This document shows positions 1 to 12,930 of a stretch of 64,000 bases of DNA, in pieces. Origin of the DNA: Trematomus loennbergii (taxonomy: Eukaryota > Chordata > Actinopteri > Perciformes > Nototheniidae); assembly GCA_012861695.1 (NCBI GenBank), contig JAAOOA010000203.1:207501-271500 (forward strand), in the 5' to 3' direction. The first letter of the stretch is position 1; every line of letters starts with the position of its first letter. The position numbers and the translations under genes are program-made. The notes beneath the pieces are model-generated. The model did no database searches. It was not told the DNA's origin and was given only the letters and a program-made list of their open reading frames with translations.

Positions 1-88
1 TTGATTCTAACACAAACATCACAGGTGGGCGGGACTTTCAGGGGGGTGCCCATTGGCTACTCAGTTTTTGAGTGACAGTCCACTACAC

Positions 89-1616
<1,528 letters not shown>

Positions 1617-1713
1617 CACTACACCACAGATCATACAGAGCATTGATCCGGACCAGTGACCTTGTATAAAGTTCACAACTGGACCTTTAATAAAAAGTTT
1701 GAGTACCCCTGGC

Positions 1714-1760
1714 CTAGTTGTTCAGTGTAATTGCTATAGCATATTACACTGAACAACTAG
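1714..1760. repeat. 47-bp near-perfect palindrome
   Basis: Left arm CTAGTTGTTCAGTGTAAT (1714-1731) is exactly the reverse complement of 1743-1760. The centre contains TGCTATAGCA, itself self-complementary. It starts two bases after the MITE end at 1711. It could be a hairpin left by a transposition event or the core of a tiny foldback. Confidence 0.8.
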
Positions 1761-2904
1761 CAAACGGAGGTTAGCATATTAGCTGGCAAGCTAGCTGTGT
1801 TGATTAGATAGATAGATAGATTAGATAGATCCTACCACAACTACTACTAATGAATCTAAAACAACTAAGTTTGCATTTGATTTCGTCCAGCCAGATCAGG
1901 AAACTCCTGGCGTATCTGGCGGACAACACACAACGGGATGACCCACTCTGATGCCTCGTCCTAAAAAGCCCGGCAGCCGCTTACAAAGCTGCGATAGGCA
2001 AGATGCCGAAAACGCCTATAAGGGGAGGAATGGATGATATACAGTGTATATATGTATATTTACGCATGTTCATTTTGTACATTTCTAAAAATAAAGTTGA
2101 TGGAAATACTTAGTAGGCCTATCCTTTCTTCCCTGAATGATTTGCTCCTATAACATATCATTCATATATAGCAAACCATGATTTGATTTCTCATCAAACA
2201 GTAGTAGTTTATTACAGGTAAAAATAACTTACTCTTCTATACAACAGTTGTAGGTACAGTTCGGTTAGTTAGCCTATAAATATACGGCTGCACCGAGGCC
2301 ATTATAAGACTGATGTTCCGCTCGCTGATCAGAACAGAGTGGCCGAGCTGACCAATCGGAGCACACTAGGCTCACAGGGAGGGGGGGGCAAGAGCTCCAA
2401 CGAGCCGTTTAGTGGAGAGAGTGAATACTGCTGAATACACATACTTGACAGAGATGCTGTATGCGAAACCAATGTGAGTTTGGAAAATTGCACAGTATAA
2501 ATCTATTTTAGTATACCTCAACAATGTAATTATGATCAGTGGAAATGGCCATGACACCTGTCCTTTAATACGAGTAGCCTATGTGTAGCATTTTGCAATG
2601 CATAGAAGAGAAGCCAAAGCTCAACATTTGTATGACAAATAAACTCAGCTCAGGGGCATCATGGACGGTGGGTTTTCCTTCAAAGAGAAGTAGTAAACTC
2701 AGCCTCCATTGATTTTCATATCAAATGAGCGTGTTAATAAAATAAACTATCATGGCTTATACTTGCATATCTAAACAGAATCATGAACGCATGTTGGTAG
2801 AGTCAAACAGGCACACGAGTCAGTTTGAGTGTGTGCCGGTGTCTGACCGCTCACACACTGCTAGCTAGTAGCTAACTGTCCCTGGTTATTCTACTTAGCT
2901 TGCA
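1761..2904. other. Intergenic, no gene recognised
   Basis: This holds a short (GATA)n-like tract at about 1803-1830, an AT-rich stretch, and a G-run at 2380-2390. Short open frames here look random. I recognise no exon, RNA gene or closed transposon. Confidence 0.5.
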
Positions 2905-3079
2905 TTGTTATATTTTATAGAAAAGAAAATAATAATAATAATATACAATACGATAAACTACATGTCCCACAATGCCTCTCGTTCTGTGACCTGCGCACCT
3001 CCGTCTTTATATCAGCCGTTTGGGAAGAGTCAGTGCACCCTCTCTAGCTATATCTGGTTTTCACAGGACATGGTTACAC
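2905..3079 (+). promoter_or_regulatory. NLR 5' region, copy A, distal part
   Basis: Closely matches 28800-28990 (copy C): the same AT-rich run, then 'aaactacatgtcccacaatg', 'tctttatatca' and 'gtgcaccctctct', ending at 'ttcacaggacatggttacac'. In copy C that sequence runs straight into what lies here at 3762-3787 and 7302 onward. Two transposons have therefore split copy A. It is inferred to be upstream sequence of an NLR gene because copy C lies at the 5' side of NLR exons. The promoter itself is not demonstrated. Confidence 0.6.
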
Positions 3080-3761
3080 CATACTGCCAACCCTACCGAT
3101 TTGGGCGGTAGTCTACCGCTTTTGACATGTTTCTACCGCCTACCGACTTAGCTGACTTTCCCTACCGATTTTCAATCTTCCCAAACTATAACAAATAAAA
3201 ATGACACTACATAGACACTGGACTCAACTTTTGGCGGACACCGTTTAAACCTGTACATTATTTATATCACACTTTATCAATAGAACAAGCAGGAAATGAC
3301 TTTTTTAATGCAGTATTTTCTGATTTATGGCGCAACACAAAGATATTTCGCTCTGTGCAACCTTTGACTCTAATATGTCAACAACATGAAACAAGAATAT
3401 GAACCTGGCTTTATCCAATGTTCACACAAGAGTTCTACATCCTGACACATCCTTCATCTACACTGTCTCAACTGAAAGAGGACCAGAAACACATTACAAT
3501 ATAATAAAATGTGGAGACTTATAGATATTTATCTCCCATCTTTTACCTTTCGGGCATTTTACAGACCAAACATGTCGTTGATGTCACTGTTTACCAAACT
3601 ACCACTTTTTCTGAAAAATGCATAAAATGATGCAATATATGTTAAATACATGACTTATACGTGTAATTACTGGGGTTCCATTTCTTCTGATTACCTAATT
3701 TGGGCGTGTACATTTGTCGCGCACAACCTACTCTTTTGGATTTGGAAAGTTGGCATGTATG
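3080..3761. mobile_element. hAT-like MITE, 682 bp
   Basis: Ends are catactgccaacc and ggaaagttggcatgtatg, which are imperfect inverted repeats. The 8-bp TSD ggttacac (3072-3079 and 3762-3769) is exact. The homologous locus at about 28970-29000 lacks the insert and shows a single ggttacac, which confirms the boundaries as an empty site. No open frame of note. Confidence 0.88.
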
Positions 3762-3882
3762 GGTTACACAAATAAGATATCTTAGAACAGTGGTTCCCAC
3801 CTGGGGGGCGCAGCGCTATTGCAGGGGGGGTGCGTGAAGCTTGGGAAGAAGTTGTAAACAAACATTGTTTGCTCGGTAAAAC

Positions 3883-5520
3883 ACCGCGGTGAAGTTAGTT
3901 TTAGGTTGGATATTCGACGGACATTCGCGGACCGCCAGCAGCGTCAGTTTCCCGACCCGCCAGTAGCGTCAGTTTAACGGGAGATCTTCTCCGCGAAACG
4001 AGGCTTTCACTTAGGGACCATCAACAAATGACTTTTACAATTACACAAGAAAAATGTTCTTTTTAATAAATCGACAGCTTCTCGATCGGTGAATGTGAAG
4101 CAAATTCACTCTAGAGCATACATTTATTGAACACACCTCTTTTTATTGCATTTTAATACTTTAAATACGTTTTATTAATATTTTTGATGGAAACATTTGC
4201 ATATTTCTTCAATAACTGCTAGGTATTGTGACATAATGACTCAAAATCAGTGCTGGATCAAATAACTACACTTGCTGCATAGGACACACCTCTTTTTATT
4301 GCATTTTAATACTTTACATATTTTATATTAATATTTTGATGGAAAAATGAGCATATTGCTTCAATACCTTCCAGGTCATGTGACCTAATCACTTAAAATC
4401 AGTGCTGGGTCAAATAACTACACTGGCTGCATAGGACACACCTCTTTTTATTCCATTTTAATTCTCTAAATATTTTATATTAATATTTTTGATGGAAACA
4501 TTTGCTTATTTCACGAGGACACAAGACAGGATGACAGGGAAATAAGTAACGCACAGCCACAGTCTGAGATAGACACAGAAGAGTCAGACCAGCAAAGTAC
4601 AGAGACAGCCACCGAAATGACAACAAAAATGAACGGAAAGGGACAAACAGGCAAGGACAAGAAAGGGCCAGAAAGGATAGAAAACGGAAACCAGACCCAG
4701 CACTGATTTTGAGTGATTAGGTCACATGACCTGGAAGGTATTGAAGCAATATGCTCATTTTTCCATCAAAATATTAATATAAAAATATTGATATTAAAAT
4801 GCAAAAAAAGAGGTGTGTCCTATGCAGCAAGTGTAGTTCTTTGACCCAGCACTGATTTTGAGTGATTAGGTCACATGACCTGGAAGGTATTGAAGCAATA
4901 TGCTCATTTTTCCATCAAAATATTAATATAAAATATTTAGAGTATTAAAATGCAATAAAAAGAGGTGTGTCCTATGCAGCCAGTGTAGTTCTTTGACCCA
5001 GCACTGATTTTGAGTGATTAGTCACATGACCTGGAAGGTATTGAAGCAATATGCTCATTTTCCCATACAAATATTAATATACAAATATTTAAAGTATTAC
5101 AATTCAATAAAAAGAGGTGTGTCCTATGCAGCAAGTTTAGTTATTTTATCCAGCACTGATTTTGAGTCATTAGGTCACATGATCTAGAAGTTATTGAAGA
5201 AATATGCAAATGTTTCCATCAAAATATTAATAAAACGTATTTAAAGTATTAAAATGCAATAACAAGAGGTGTGTTCAACAAATGTATGCTCTAGAGTGGA
5301 TTTGCTTCACATTCACTCGATCGGGAAGCTGTTGATTTATTAAAAAGAACATTTTCTTGTGTAATTGAAAAGTCATTTGTTGATGGTCCCTAAGTGAAAG
5401 CCTCGTTTCGCGCAGAAGATCTCCCCGTCGTAATACAGCCAGCAGCAGGGGAAACTGACGCTGCTGGCTGGTCCGCGAATGTCCGTCGAATATCCAACCT
5501 AAAACTAACTTCACCGCGGT
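3883..5520. repeat. Foldback with arms built of ~153-bp tandem repeats
   Basis: The left outer sequence, accgcggtgaagttagttt at 3883, is the reverse complement of the right outer sequence ending at 5520. Both arms contain tandem copies of a unit of about 153 bp, marked by 'acacacctctttttattgc' or its complement: about three copies on the left (from 4131, 4284 and about 4437) and four on the right (about 4806-5280). The single-copy centre is about 4500-4690. Inverted arms made of direct repeats recall Drosophila FB elements in architecture. No homology is claimed. Confidence 0.8.
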
Positions 5521-5674
5521 CGTAAAAACAATGAAATTGACACATTTTTAACACAACCGGCAGTTAAAAGAAAGGTGGACGAGCCCACGACAGGTCTTTT
5601 AGCTATAATGCCCAATCAACAAAGTATGATGAGGAATATATCTCCTTTGACATCTGTGTTCGGTGCGGAGATCG

Positions 5675-5675
5675 A

Positions 5676-5706
<31 letters not shown>

Positions 5707-5730
5707 CTTTCCCTCTCTCTCTATCTCTCT
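5675..5730. repeat. (CT)n microsatellite
   Basis: A CT-rich simple repeat abutting the left end of the element at 5731. Part of it is repeated as the possible target duplication at 6449-6457. Confidence 0.9.
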
Positions 5731-6448
5731 GGCCCAATCCCAAACCACGCCCTACACCCTACCCCTACACACTACCCCTCCGTTTGCGCGTTCGCGCGGA
5801 GGGTCCGCCACGTTAAGTGCTGTTCCAAACCAACGAATGTGGAGCGGGGTGGAGGGGGAGTGGACTATCAAGCCCTCAAACAGTGAGTCTGCAGCGGTGC
5901 TGACTTGAGACTGGTCTCTACCTGACCGGAGGCACGCTGTGTGTGTCCGTCAGGAAACACGCTGTTTACAAGTAGTTCCAGCAAACATCCACTGATAAAT
6001 TGCGATGTTAACAACCTCATGATAACCTCATATTTGTTTAACTTAGGATCATACCTGTGTTTAGTCTAGAAAAAGGTAAATGTGTGCATTTTATTATAAA
6101 GTTGTGTATATTTACAGACTGTTGCAAAAACTAAGAAGCTTATAAACATCAGGTTTAAAACTAAAAGAGCTTTACAAATAAGTAACACAATGAAAGATGT
6201 TTGGAGTTTTATTTGAGTTATTAATTTACATGTTTTTGTCTAAGAGATGCTGATTTGAAACCGTTGTTACATACAGTTACGGAATTTCCTGTTTCTGCCG
6301 GAGAGAGGGGAGTTTGTCCCAAAGCTTGCCGCTGTATTTACTCCCTCCATCTGACAGGAGGGAGCCTCATTCAGCTGCGAGTGTGGCTACAGACGGAGTT
6401 CACTCCGTCACGGAGGGGTAGGGTCGAGGAGTGGTTTGGGATTGGGCC
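5731..6448. mobile_element. TIR element with GGCCCAATCCCAAACC ends (copy 1)
   Basis: Begins GGCCCAATCCCAAACC and ends GGTTTGGGATTGGGCC, a perfect 16-bp terminal inverted repeat. Flanking 9-mers tatctctct (5722-5730) and taactctct (6449-6457) match at 8 of 9, suggesting a 9-bp TSD. GC-rich sub-terminal regions contain 'gaggggtagggtcgagg'. A second copy starts at 31606. The superfamily is uncertain; a 9-bp TSD would be Mutator-like. Confidence 0.75.
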
Positions 6449-6712
6449 TAACTCTCTCGTCTGTGTGTGGGGCGGGGCATCTCGCTCACAGACTCGCTGC
6501 AGCACTGTGCACACAGAGATCCGCGGTGGAGAACATAGCGTTCAAAAGTGACAATCTAATATACAGAGCTCGATGTGGTTAATGCTCGTTGCCATAAGAT
6601 TTTCGCGGAAACACGAGCAATCTGTCCATCAGCTGGCATCATATTCATACGGAAAAATGCACCGTTTTCCACTTCCTTAACTCTTGAGTTATGTTGCCAC
6701 AATTACGTGTAA

Positions 6713-7005
6713 AGTGGGAGAAGTACTCAGATCAAGTACTTAAGTAAAAGTAGTATACTGCAGGGTAGCTTGTGAATTTACTCCAGCTGTAACTAAAGTC
6801 TGATTTAACACTTGATTAGATTTCACTCATTCATCCACATCTGTAAAGTAACTAAAGGTATTAAATACATGTAGTGGAGGAAAAGTACACCATTTACCTC
6901 TGAACTGTAGTGGAGCAGAAGTAGGCTACAAAGAAAGCAAAGTGGAAATACTTAAGTACCTACAAATAAGTAAGTACTAAATCTACTTAGTTACTACCAC
7001 CACTG
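6713..7005. mobile_element. MITE of the 'AAGTACTTAAGTA' family
   Basis: Contains the recurrent motifs gtactcagatc, aagtacttaagtaaaagtag and gtagtggaggaaaagtac. Further copies lie at 13926-14506, at 43810-57243 (split) and, in decayed form, near 46860-47030. The ends AGTGGGAGAAG and CTACCACCACTG are inverted repeats. I could not close a TSD for this copy. Confidence 0.7.
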
Positions 7006-7301
7006 CAGGTATGTCATGTCCTGCTAGCTGCCCATAATCCACACATAAAATAAATCAATGTGAATTCTGTTTCTAATTTGTTTAGTTTTTCCCTAAAAAA
7101 AACCTTTTGTTCATGTTCATCCATAATAAAAATAAAATGATAGTTGGACCTTTTTGTCTTGTTATTATTAGCAGAGAAAATGTAATGTTTGTACAACTAA
7201 TAATTAATTCTACCAATCTCGGTGGAACCGGATTGGGGAGGGCTCGAAAATATTTCCAATTACACAAGGGGGGCCTGACTGAAAAAGGTTGGGAACCACT
7301 G

Positions 7302-7880
7302 TTTTAGAATATGATGCATTGCTGCAGATTAACTAACCAACAGAATATCAAGGAGTTAAAACATCTAGAGCAGAACACTGCAATACATGCAGCAGTACAC
7401 CTGCACACTTTAACTTTAAGTGAGGTTTCTTTTTTAATGCAGGATGGTAACTTGCCCTGGGTTATTTTCACACTGTGGTTTTTATTTAATAACTTTGTTC
7501 TGCTTGTGTTTAGCTGCATGTCTATTTGAATATAATCCCTGTGTGTTCCTGTTCGGCTGATAAGGCTGGTTATGAAACAAGGGAGGAGCTGCAGACAGGT
7601 GAGGACGTTGAAAGTCAAAGTAGGAAGTGAGACGGCCAGACTCCATATTACACTTCGACGGAGCAGGAGGAGGAAAACAGGTGAGTGTTAACACGGGCTC
7701 TGCTGCGTGTTTATGACATGAATAATGTACTCTGTTAAACTGTATGTATAAAAAAAGTAGTTATCAAAACAAAAACAATTCCTAGGTCCAGGTGACATTT
7801 TCAAATGTTGTAAACTTTTTAATATCCCGGTTTCTGATTCAGTTTACATAACAGCAGGTTCGAGTTATGTGGAGCCAATG
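7302..7880 (+). promoter_or_regulatory. NLR 5' region, copy A: proximal part and first exon
   Basis: Homologous to copy C (about 29000-29460), and its 3' half to copy B (14935-15320). The conserved core runs from 'tgtttagctgcatg' through 'gaggagctgcagac' and 'acacttcgacggagcaggag' to a splice donor, gaaaacag|gtgagt, at 7680/7681. No long open frame crosses it, so it is probably an untranslated first exon with upstream sequence. No NACHT or LRR exon follows before copy B, so this start appears orphaned. The function is inferred from position relative to the exons downstream of copy C. Confidence 0.6.
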
Positions 7881-8228
7881 GGAGCTGAGCTCCCATAAGG
7901 AGGGGCCTGAGCTCCCACGGACGCAGTGAAATCATACATCTGTGGGGGTCGCTAATACATTACCACAACCATTATTTTAATCTCAAATAATGCATGTGTC
8001 ATGTATGAGTATTATTTACGTTAACGAGGTAATGGGCTACAAGAAAAACATGTTTTCCAAAAGAACTAAGCATCTCTTGAATGACATATGCCTGCACTGC
8101 ACCTCCAAGGTGAACAATACATTATTGCGCAATCTATGCCTGTGAGCGTGCTGCGCGAGCCGAGATGATGTGTGTGCGTAGTTGAACCTTTTCATATTTA
8201 AGTTTGTAGCAAGTTGAGGGCTGCTGCT
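7881..8228. other. Non-coding stretch, no gene recognised
   Basis: Starts with a short inverted sequence around 'gagctcccataagg...gagctcccacgg' (7885-7920), possibly a transposon edge. Otherwise unremarkable. Confidence 0.4.
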
Positions 8229-8273
8229 GTGTGTGTGTGTGGTGTGGTGTTTGAGTGTGGTGTGTGTGTGTGT

Positions 8274-8324
<51 letters not shown>

Positions 8325-8341
8325 TTGTGTGTGTGTGTTGT

Positions 8342-8402
<61 letters not shown>
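8229..8402. repeat. (GT)n microsatellite with interruptions
   Basis: TG tract of about 175 bp with several TGG and TTG interruptions. The cysteine-valine or histidine-threonine frames in it are not genes. Confidence 0.97.
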
Positions 8403-9082
8403 ACGCGTTAGTTTTAAAGACCCCCATAGAGCTCAGTTTATAACTCGAACCCTGCATAACAGGTAACCTCCCGGCGGGTAGATCGACGCTCGTGAATTGT
8501 CAAAGGGGAGGGGGGAGGAGGTGCTCATGAATTCTTAAAATAAAGGGCGGTGCCGGACTTCAGCAAACCGGTTTTTTAGGTTGCCATCAGGCTGTTGACA
8601 GTATTATCAGTGCGGGTAGAAATATGTTGGAGGGTGGCCAATCTGGAAAGTAAAACCGCAGAAATATATGCCCCAATTTCTAGATAATACATTATAGAAT
8701 AAATGCAAAAGACACAACTTCACATATACAATTGTAATGGTCCAGATATGAAATACTACAATAAGGTATATTATAGTTAGAAATTATGTGTATGCATTTA
8801 GAATTACACAGCCGCAGGAGCAAAAAACACTATTAGCATAAAATGATATCTTGACAATATTAAATCAGATTTGAAACAGGAATACTATTTTCTATTAAAT
8901 GGCAGACATTTCAATATGGGCCTATTTATTTTACAATCAAAACGCATACAGTGTTAAGGGATGCACGGACATCATTAAATCACAAGAGATCTAATGATGA
9001 TTCCTGACTTGTAAGTTGTTGGAACTACGCTGGTTCTTATGTAATATTTCGAGGTTAAATACCCTGTAGTTGGGATGGTGTT
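8403..9082. other. Intergenic, no gene recognised
   Basis: A G-rich patch at 8500-8520 is followed by AT-rich sequence. I see no conserved exon or closed transposon. Confidence 0.45.
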
Positions 9083-10039
9083 CAGGGCTCAACGCTAACT
9101 TTTAAAAGTGGTTGCCAGGCTGGCAACCAGGCATCAGCTTTTGGTTGCCAAAACTGAAAATACGGTTGCCATTTTTAGTCACCTTATATTTAAATAATCA
9201 ACTTAATAATGAAAATGTTCAAATGCTTTACAATAAGTAATTAACACAATTATTTGAACTTAAGTGGTAGGAACCCTCAATTGCTGGTATACAAAACACC
9301 AGTAGTGCAGCTGTTGTCATGTTCTTCACAGATCCCCCAAAAATGAATTGAGCAAGTCACTAGTTTCATCATCCGTTGTCTCCCTTTAAAATGTGGTTTC
9401 CCTGACCTTTGTGCTGACCCCCACCACAGATCCACTGGCCCTTCAGCATTGAAGTCTGGATTGGCCAGACTAATACATTTCTAATGTTAATAAATGAAAA
9501 CCATTCACAGTTAAGAATTAGATATTCATTATTAATGCTGTAAGTTACCTTTAATATGTCTAACTATATTTAAAATGTGTTACCTTTTTATAGAAGTGAT
9601 TATATTGTATGCCAATATTTTCCTATTCCTATATTCACCTTGCGCTTTATCAGTTTAATCACTTTGAACATTCGTTGAGATGTTGACGGGTTGGCCGAAC
9701 TTTTTACCCCACAGTCAAACAACTTAATTTGCTTCGCCATTTTTTGTAAACAAACACACGGCGCACGCGAGTAAACGTGCATCGCTTTATGGCTCCGTAA
9801 TCACACCAATGCACGTGCTTAAGTATCAGGTTCCGACTGTCACAACAATAATTAAATATCACTCTTAATACAACAAATAATTAACATTTATCTATTGGGT
9901 GCACATTTTGCTGTTTGCTGTCCTTTTCTTTATGTTAAAAAACTGGTTAGCACTGATGGCAACCAAAGGCAAGAAGTGGTTGACATTTTTTCTGAATGGT
10001 TGCCAATGGCAACCTGGCAACCGTTACTGTCGAGCCCTG
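9083..10039. mobile_element. hAT-like MITE, 957 bp
   Basis: Left end CAGGGCTCAACGCTAAC and right end GTTACTGTCGAGCCCTG are inverted repeats. Sub-terminal copies of 'ggttgccaggctggcaacc'-type sequence occur near both ends (9108-9170 and 9998-10022) and can pair. The flanking 8-mers, atggtgtt and gtgtggca, do not match, so no TSD is shown. The interior is AT-rich and non-coding. Confidence 0.7.
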
Positions 10040-11095
10040 GTGTGGCACAGGAGTGGGAAGCCTCTGAGGCACAGCATTGTGTCCCTCCACACAACAGAAC
10101 ATTTGTTACATTTGTTATTATGCATTAAAAGGTTAGACCTTCATTAAAAAAGATATATGTTTCAGCACACATATTGCAATTATTAATTGTTCATGATTAA
10201 GAAATAACATTAACTTCATAAAGTCATTGATGACTACATTACCTTTACTAGCTGAATGCAGATCTGCTGATGATGTTCCTTTGTTCGTTTCAGCAGGTTC
10301 ACCAGTCAGTACATTTCCTAGGAAAATAGACAAAAATACAACACATCATTCAAATATTTATCCAAATTGAAAAAAACATTGCGAATCAACAAAGGGTTGG
10401 CTGCCATTGTGATGGTTGTATTTAGTAGTTAAACCTCTTATGCTACATGGTTAAACCTCCCTTTGGTCTCTAAATGCACTGATACACATACCTTGATTTG
10501 CAGAAGATGCAAGGACTGCTGCTCATTTTGTTGTTCCTGTCTCTCTCCTTCTCTGTTCCCTACTTCAGCTCTCTCTTTTCTTAGGAGTGAAAAAGCTCTC
10601 AATATTTTGAGGCCTTTTCATTGTTCCCTTCTCTTTTCTCTCCCTGTCTACTTTCTGCGCCTGAAGATATAATAATGAATATTTTTCAATTACTCAATTT
10701 AGTTATAACACAAGAAATACGTCAGCTTCATGCCTGTTATCATGACGTATATGTTACATTTGGTTGTATTCACTTTATACATTGATAACTCTGATAACCG
10801 CATTTAGCATAAGCAAAATGAGTAACTGGCATGACAATGACTGAGCACGTTAGTCAGGGTGTTTTAATCATTAGATAAAATACAGTACATGCAAGGGACG
10901 TGTTGGTGGTATTTTCTTTTGAAATTGACACTGAACTTTCGCTTTATTAACATGCTGGTACCGCATCATGTGAGTCCACAGAAGGTAAAGAGTTATTAAG
11001 AAAAACTGACGCTTTTTTTCAATTTTACTGCTAGCGTTAGCTTACCCAGGACTGTCTCCTCAGCAATATAATCATTTCTAAGTGAGTTTACTTTT
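10040..11095. other. Intergenic, no gene recognised
   Basis: Pyrimidine-rich at 10530-10660 and otherwise AT-rich. Open frames of 60-80 codons lack any recognisable motif. Confidence 0.45.
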
Positions 11096-11103
11096 GTCTT
11101 AGT

Positions 11104-11914
11104 TAGGGTTGCAAAATTCCGGGAGTTTTCAAAGATGGAAACTTTCCACGTGAATTAACGGGAATTAACTGGGAATTTTCAAAACTGAAGGTTAGCTCTT
11201 CATAGGGAACTTAAATATAGTTGGGGAAAGTATATTTTAGCATAATCTTGACTAAAACAAACAGATGCCATTCAAGTACACTTGAATCCATGCCATAGCA
11301 CACTGCTTACTGCATGGCTATTGAGACCACACAAAGGTTCGCAACAGGCTCACAAATGTGAGAGTGGAAACACTGGTTGGCATTCGGGCAAACCTAAGCT
11401 CTTTGAGCCGGACACACAGCCATCCTCAACAAGGCTGGACAGTGACACTGAGAGGAAGAGGAAGAGTGATGTTGATGAGGCCCAGGAAGAGCCCGTTGAC
11501 TGAAAGGGTTTAGCAAACATGCAGAGGGTTGCTTGAAGGAAGGTTTGCATGTTTAATGGGACTTTGTGGAGGGAGAAGGGGCTCTTTTCATTTAACATGT
11601 TCAATGGGACTTTGTGGGGATTTTTGGATGGGGGGTGCATTTTTGTTCATTTTTTAATGAGTGGGGTTGGGGGGGATGAGTAACAGTTAACTCAACATTC
11701 CTGTTTTCGTTCTTCAATGACACAAATAATTGTTCAATAAAATAATTAAAACTTGTTCTGTTCTACTTAAAAAAAAAAAAAATCTGTTGAAATGTCATGT
11801 TTTTTGTTTAATTTTGCATCGAATATTTCCAAAATTCCCCAGCTTAACTTCCCATGGAAATTTCCGGAAATTTCCGGAAACTTTCAGGAAATGTTCCGCC
11901 CCTTTGCAACCCTA
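11104..11914. mobile_element. hAT-like MITE, 811 bp
   Basis: Ends are TAGGGTTGCAAAATTCCGGG and CCCTTTGCAACCCTA, with sub-terminal GGAAATTTCCGG repeats. The TSD is gtcttagt (11096-11103) and gtcttaat (11915-11922), 7 of 8 identical. A 73-codon frame at 11282-11503, rich in charged residues, could be a relic of a parent element's coding region but shows no motif. A poly(A) tract lies at 11768-11782. Confidence 0.82.
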
Positions 11915-11922
11915 GTCTTAAT

Positions 11923-12687
11923 CCAAACGTATCGTCCAATAACTGCATTTCAGTCAGACAACTCACGTATCTCTTTAACATGTTTATTAGAAGCAGCATA
12001 TAGTTGAGTTTGGCGTCTAGGCTCGGGCCTCATCACTCCACAGATATACATAGCACCATGAGTGATGATTAAATAACTAACCCCCCCGAGCCTACAGGTG
12101 GAAGCTGGGGTGGACGCTGGGGTGGTGGTGGGGCAGCAAGCAGCAGCGACGTAGAGTAGCTGCAGCAATAGCAGCAGCAAGCAATGCATAGAGAGATCTG
12201 GCAGGTTAAATAGAGCGGCATATTAAGGACACTCTGTTTGGTTGGTTGTAGAGTGGCAAGGGGCGTTATGTATGAATGCAGCAGAAGTGCTCGAGTTGAC
12301 TCCTGAACTAGCTCGCAGGTTTCACTCCATTTCACGCGATACATTGCAAACGTAGGTTTACTTACTGTGGCGTCTTCGTCCATTATCTTCTTGAAACTCC
12401 TCTTCTCTTTTTCCGTCTTCTTTTGTTTGTAACTATTGTAACTATGGTAACTAGCTTTCTCCCGCTGCTAAGTGGTGCGCTCTCTATTCAGTCCGATAAA
12501 AAACGTCCTCGGTTCAATGAGTTTTGCTCACGGACGTAAAACAACATCGATTAGAGACACAACCCAGATGTCTCGACATATCACACAATAATATTGATAC
12601 ATTTGGCAATAACAAAGCACTGTAAAAGATTAGCTTTGGTTAAGATAAATGTTACTTCTACTTTTTGGCTAACCACCTCAAATTTCA
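11923..12687. other. Intergenic, CAG/CTG-rich patch
   Basis: No gene recognised. A patch of irregular GCA/CAG triplets lies at about 12130-12185. The frames through it on both strands look compositional. Confidence 0.45.
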
Positions 12688-12801
12688 GGGTGGCACTTGG
12701 GTGGCCACTTAGATTTTGGGGTGGCCCTTGCCACCCCAGGCCCCCCCTCTGGCCCTGCCCCTGGGTGCACATAACTGGTACGCAGCATGGATGTTTAATA
12801 A

Positions 12802-12930
12802 ACTGGATACAGCGTGGGAGGCGGGGTTAATAAGAACTGGATACAGCGTGGGAGGCGGGGTTAATAAGAACTGGATACAGCGTGGGAGGCGGGGTTAATA
12901 AGAACTGGATACAATGTGGGAGGCGGGGTC
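12802..12930. repeat. 34-bp minisatellite, ~3.8 copies
   Basis: 'actggatac' recurs at 12802, 12836, 12870 and 12904, giving an exact 34-bp period. The unit contains 'gcgtgggaggcggggttaat'. The last copy has one substitution cluster (acaatgtggg). It lies just downstream of a C-rich transposon-like edge at about 12700-12770. Confidence 0.95.

Larger units (their letters stand above)
3788..7301. mobile_element. hAT-like composite element carrying a foldback and other insertions
   Basis: Left end CAGTGGTTCCCACCTGG and right end GGTTGGGAACCACTG are inverted repeats. The flanking 8-mers are tcttagaa (3780-3787) and ttttagaa (7302-7309), 7 of 8 identical. The paralogous locus near 29000 has an uninterrupted 'tctcttagaatatgatgc', which confirms the junction. 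Inside are a foldback (about 3883-5520), a (CT)n tract, a 0.7-kb element with GGCCCAATCC ends (5731-6448) and a MITE (6713-7005). No transposase is visible. Confidence 0.85.

Noticed and set aside
11282..11503. 73-codon charged frame
   Set aside because: It is inside a closed MITE, has no motif, and is too short to call a gene; noted only as a possible relic.
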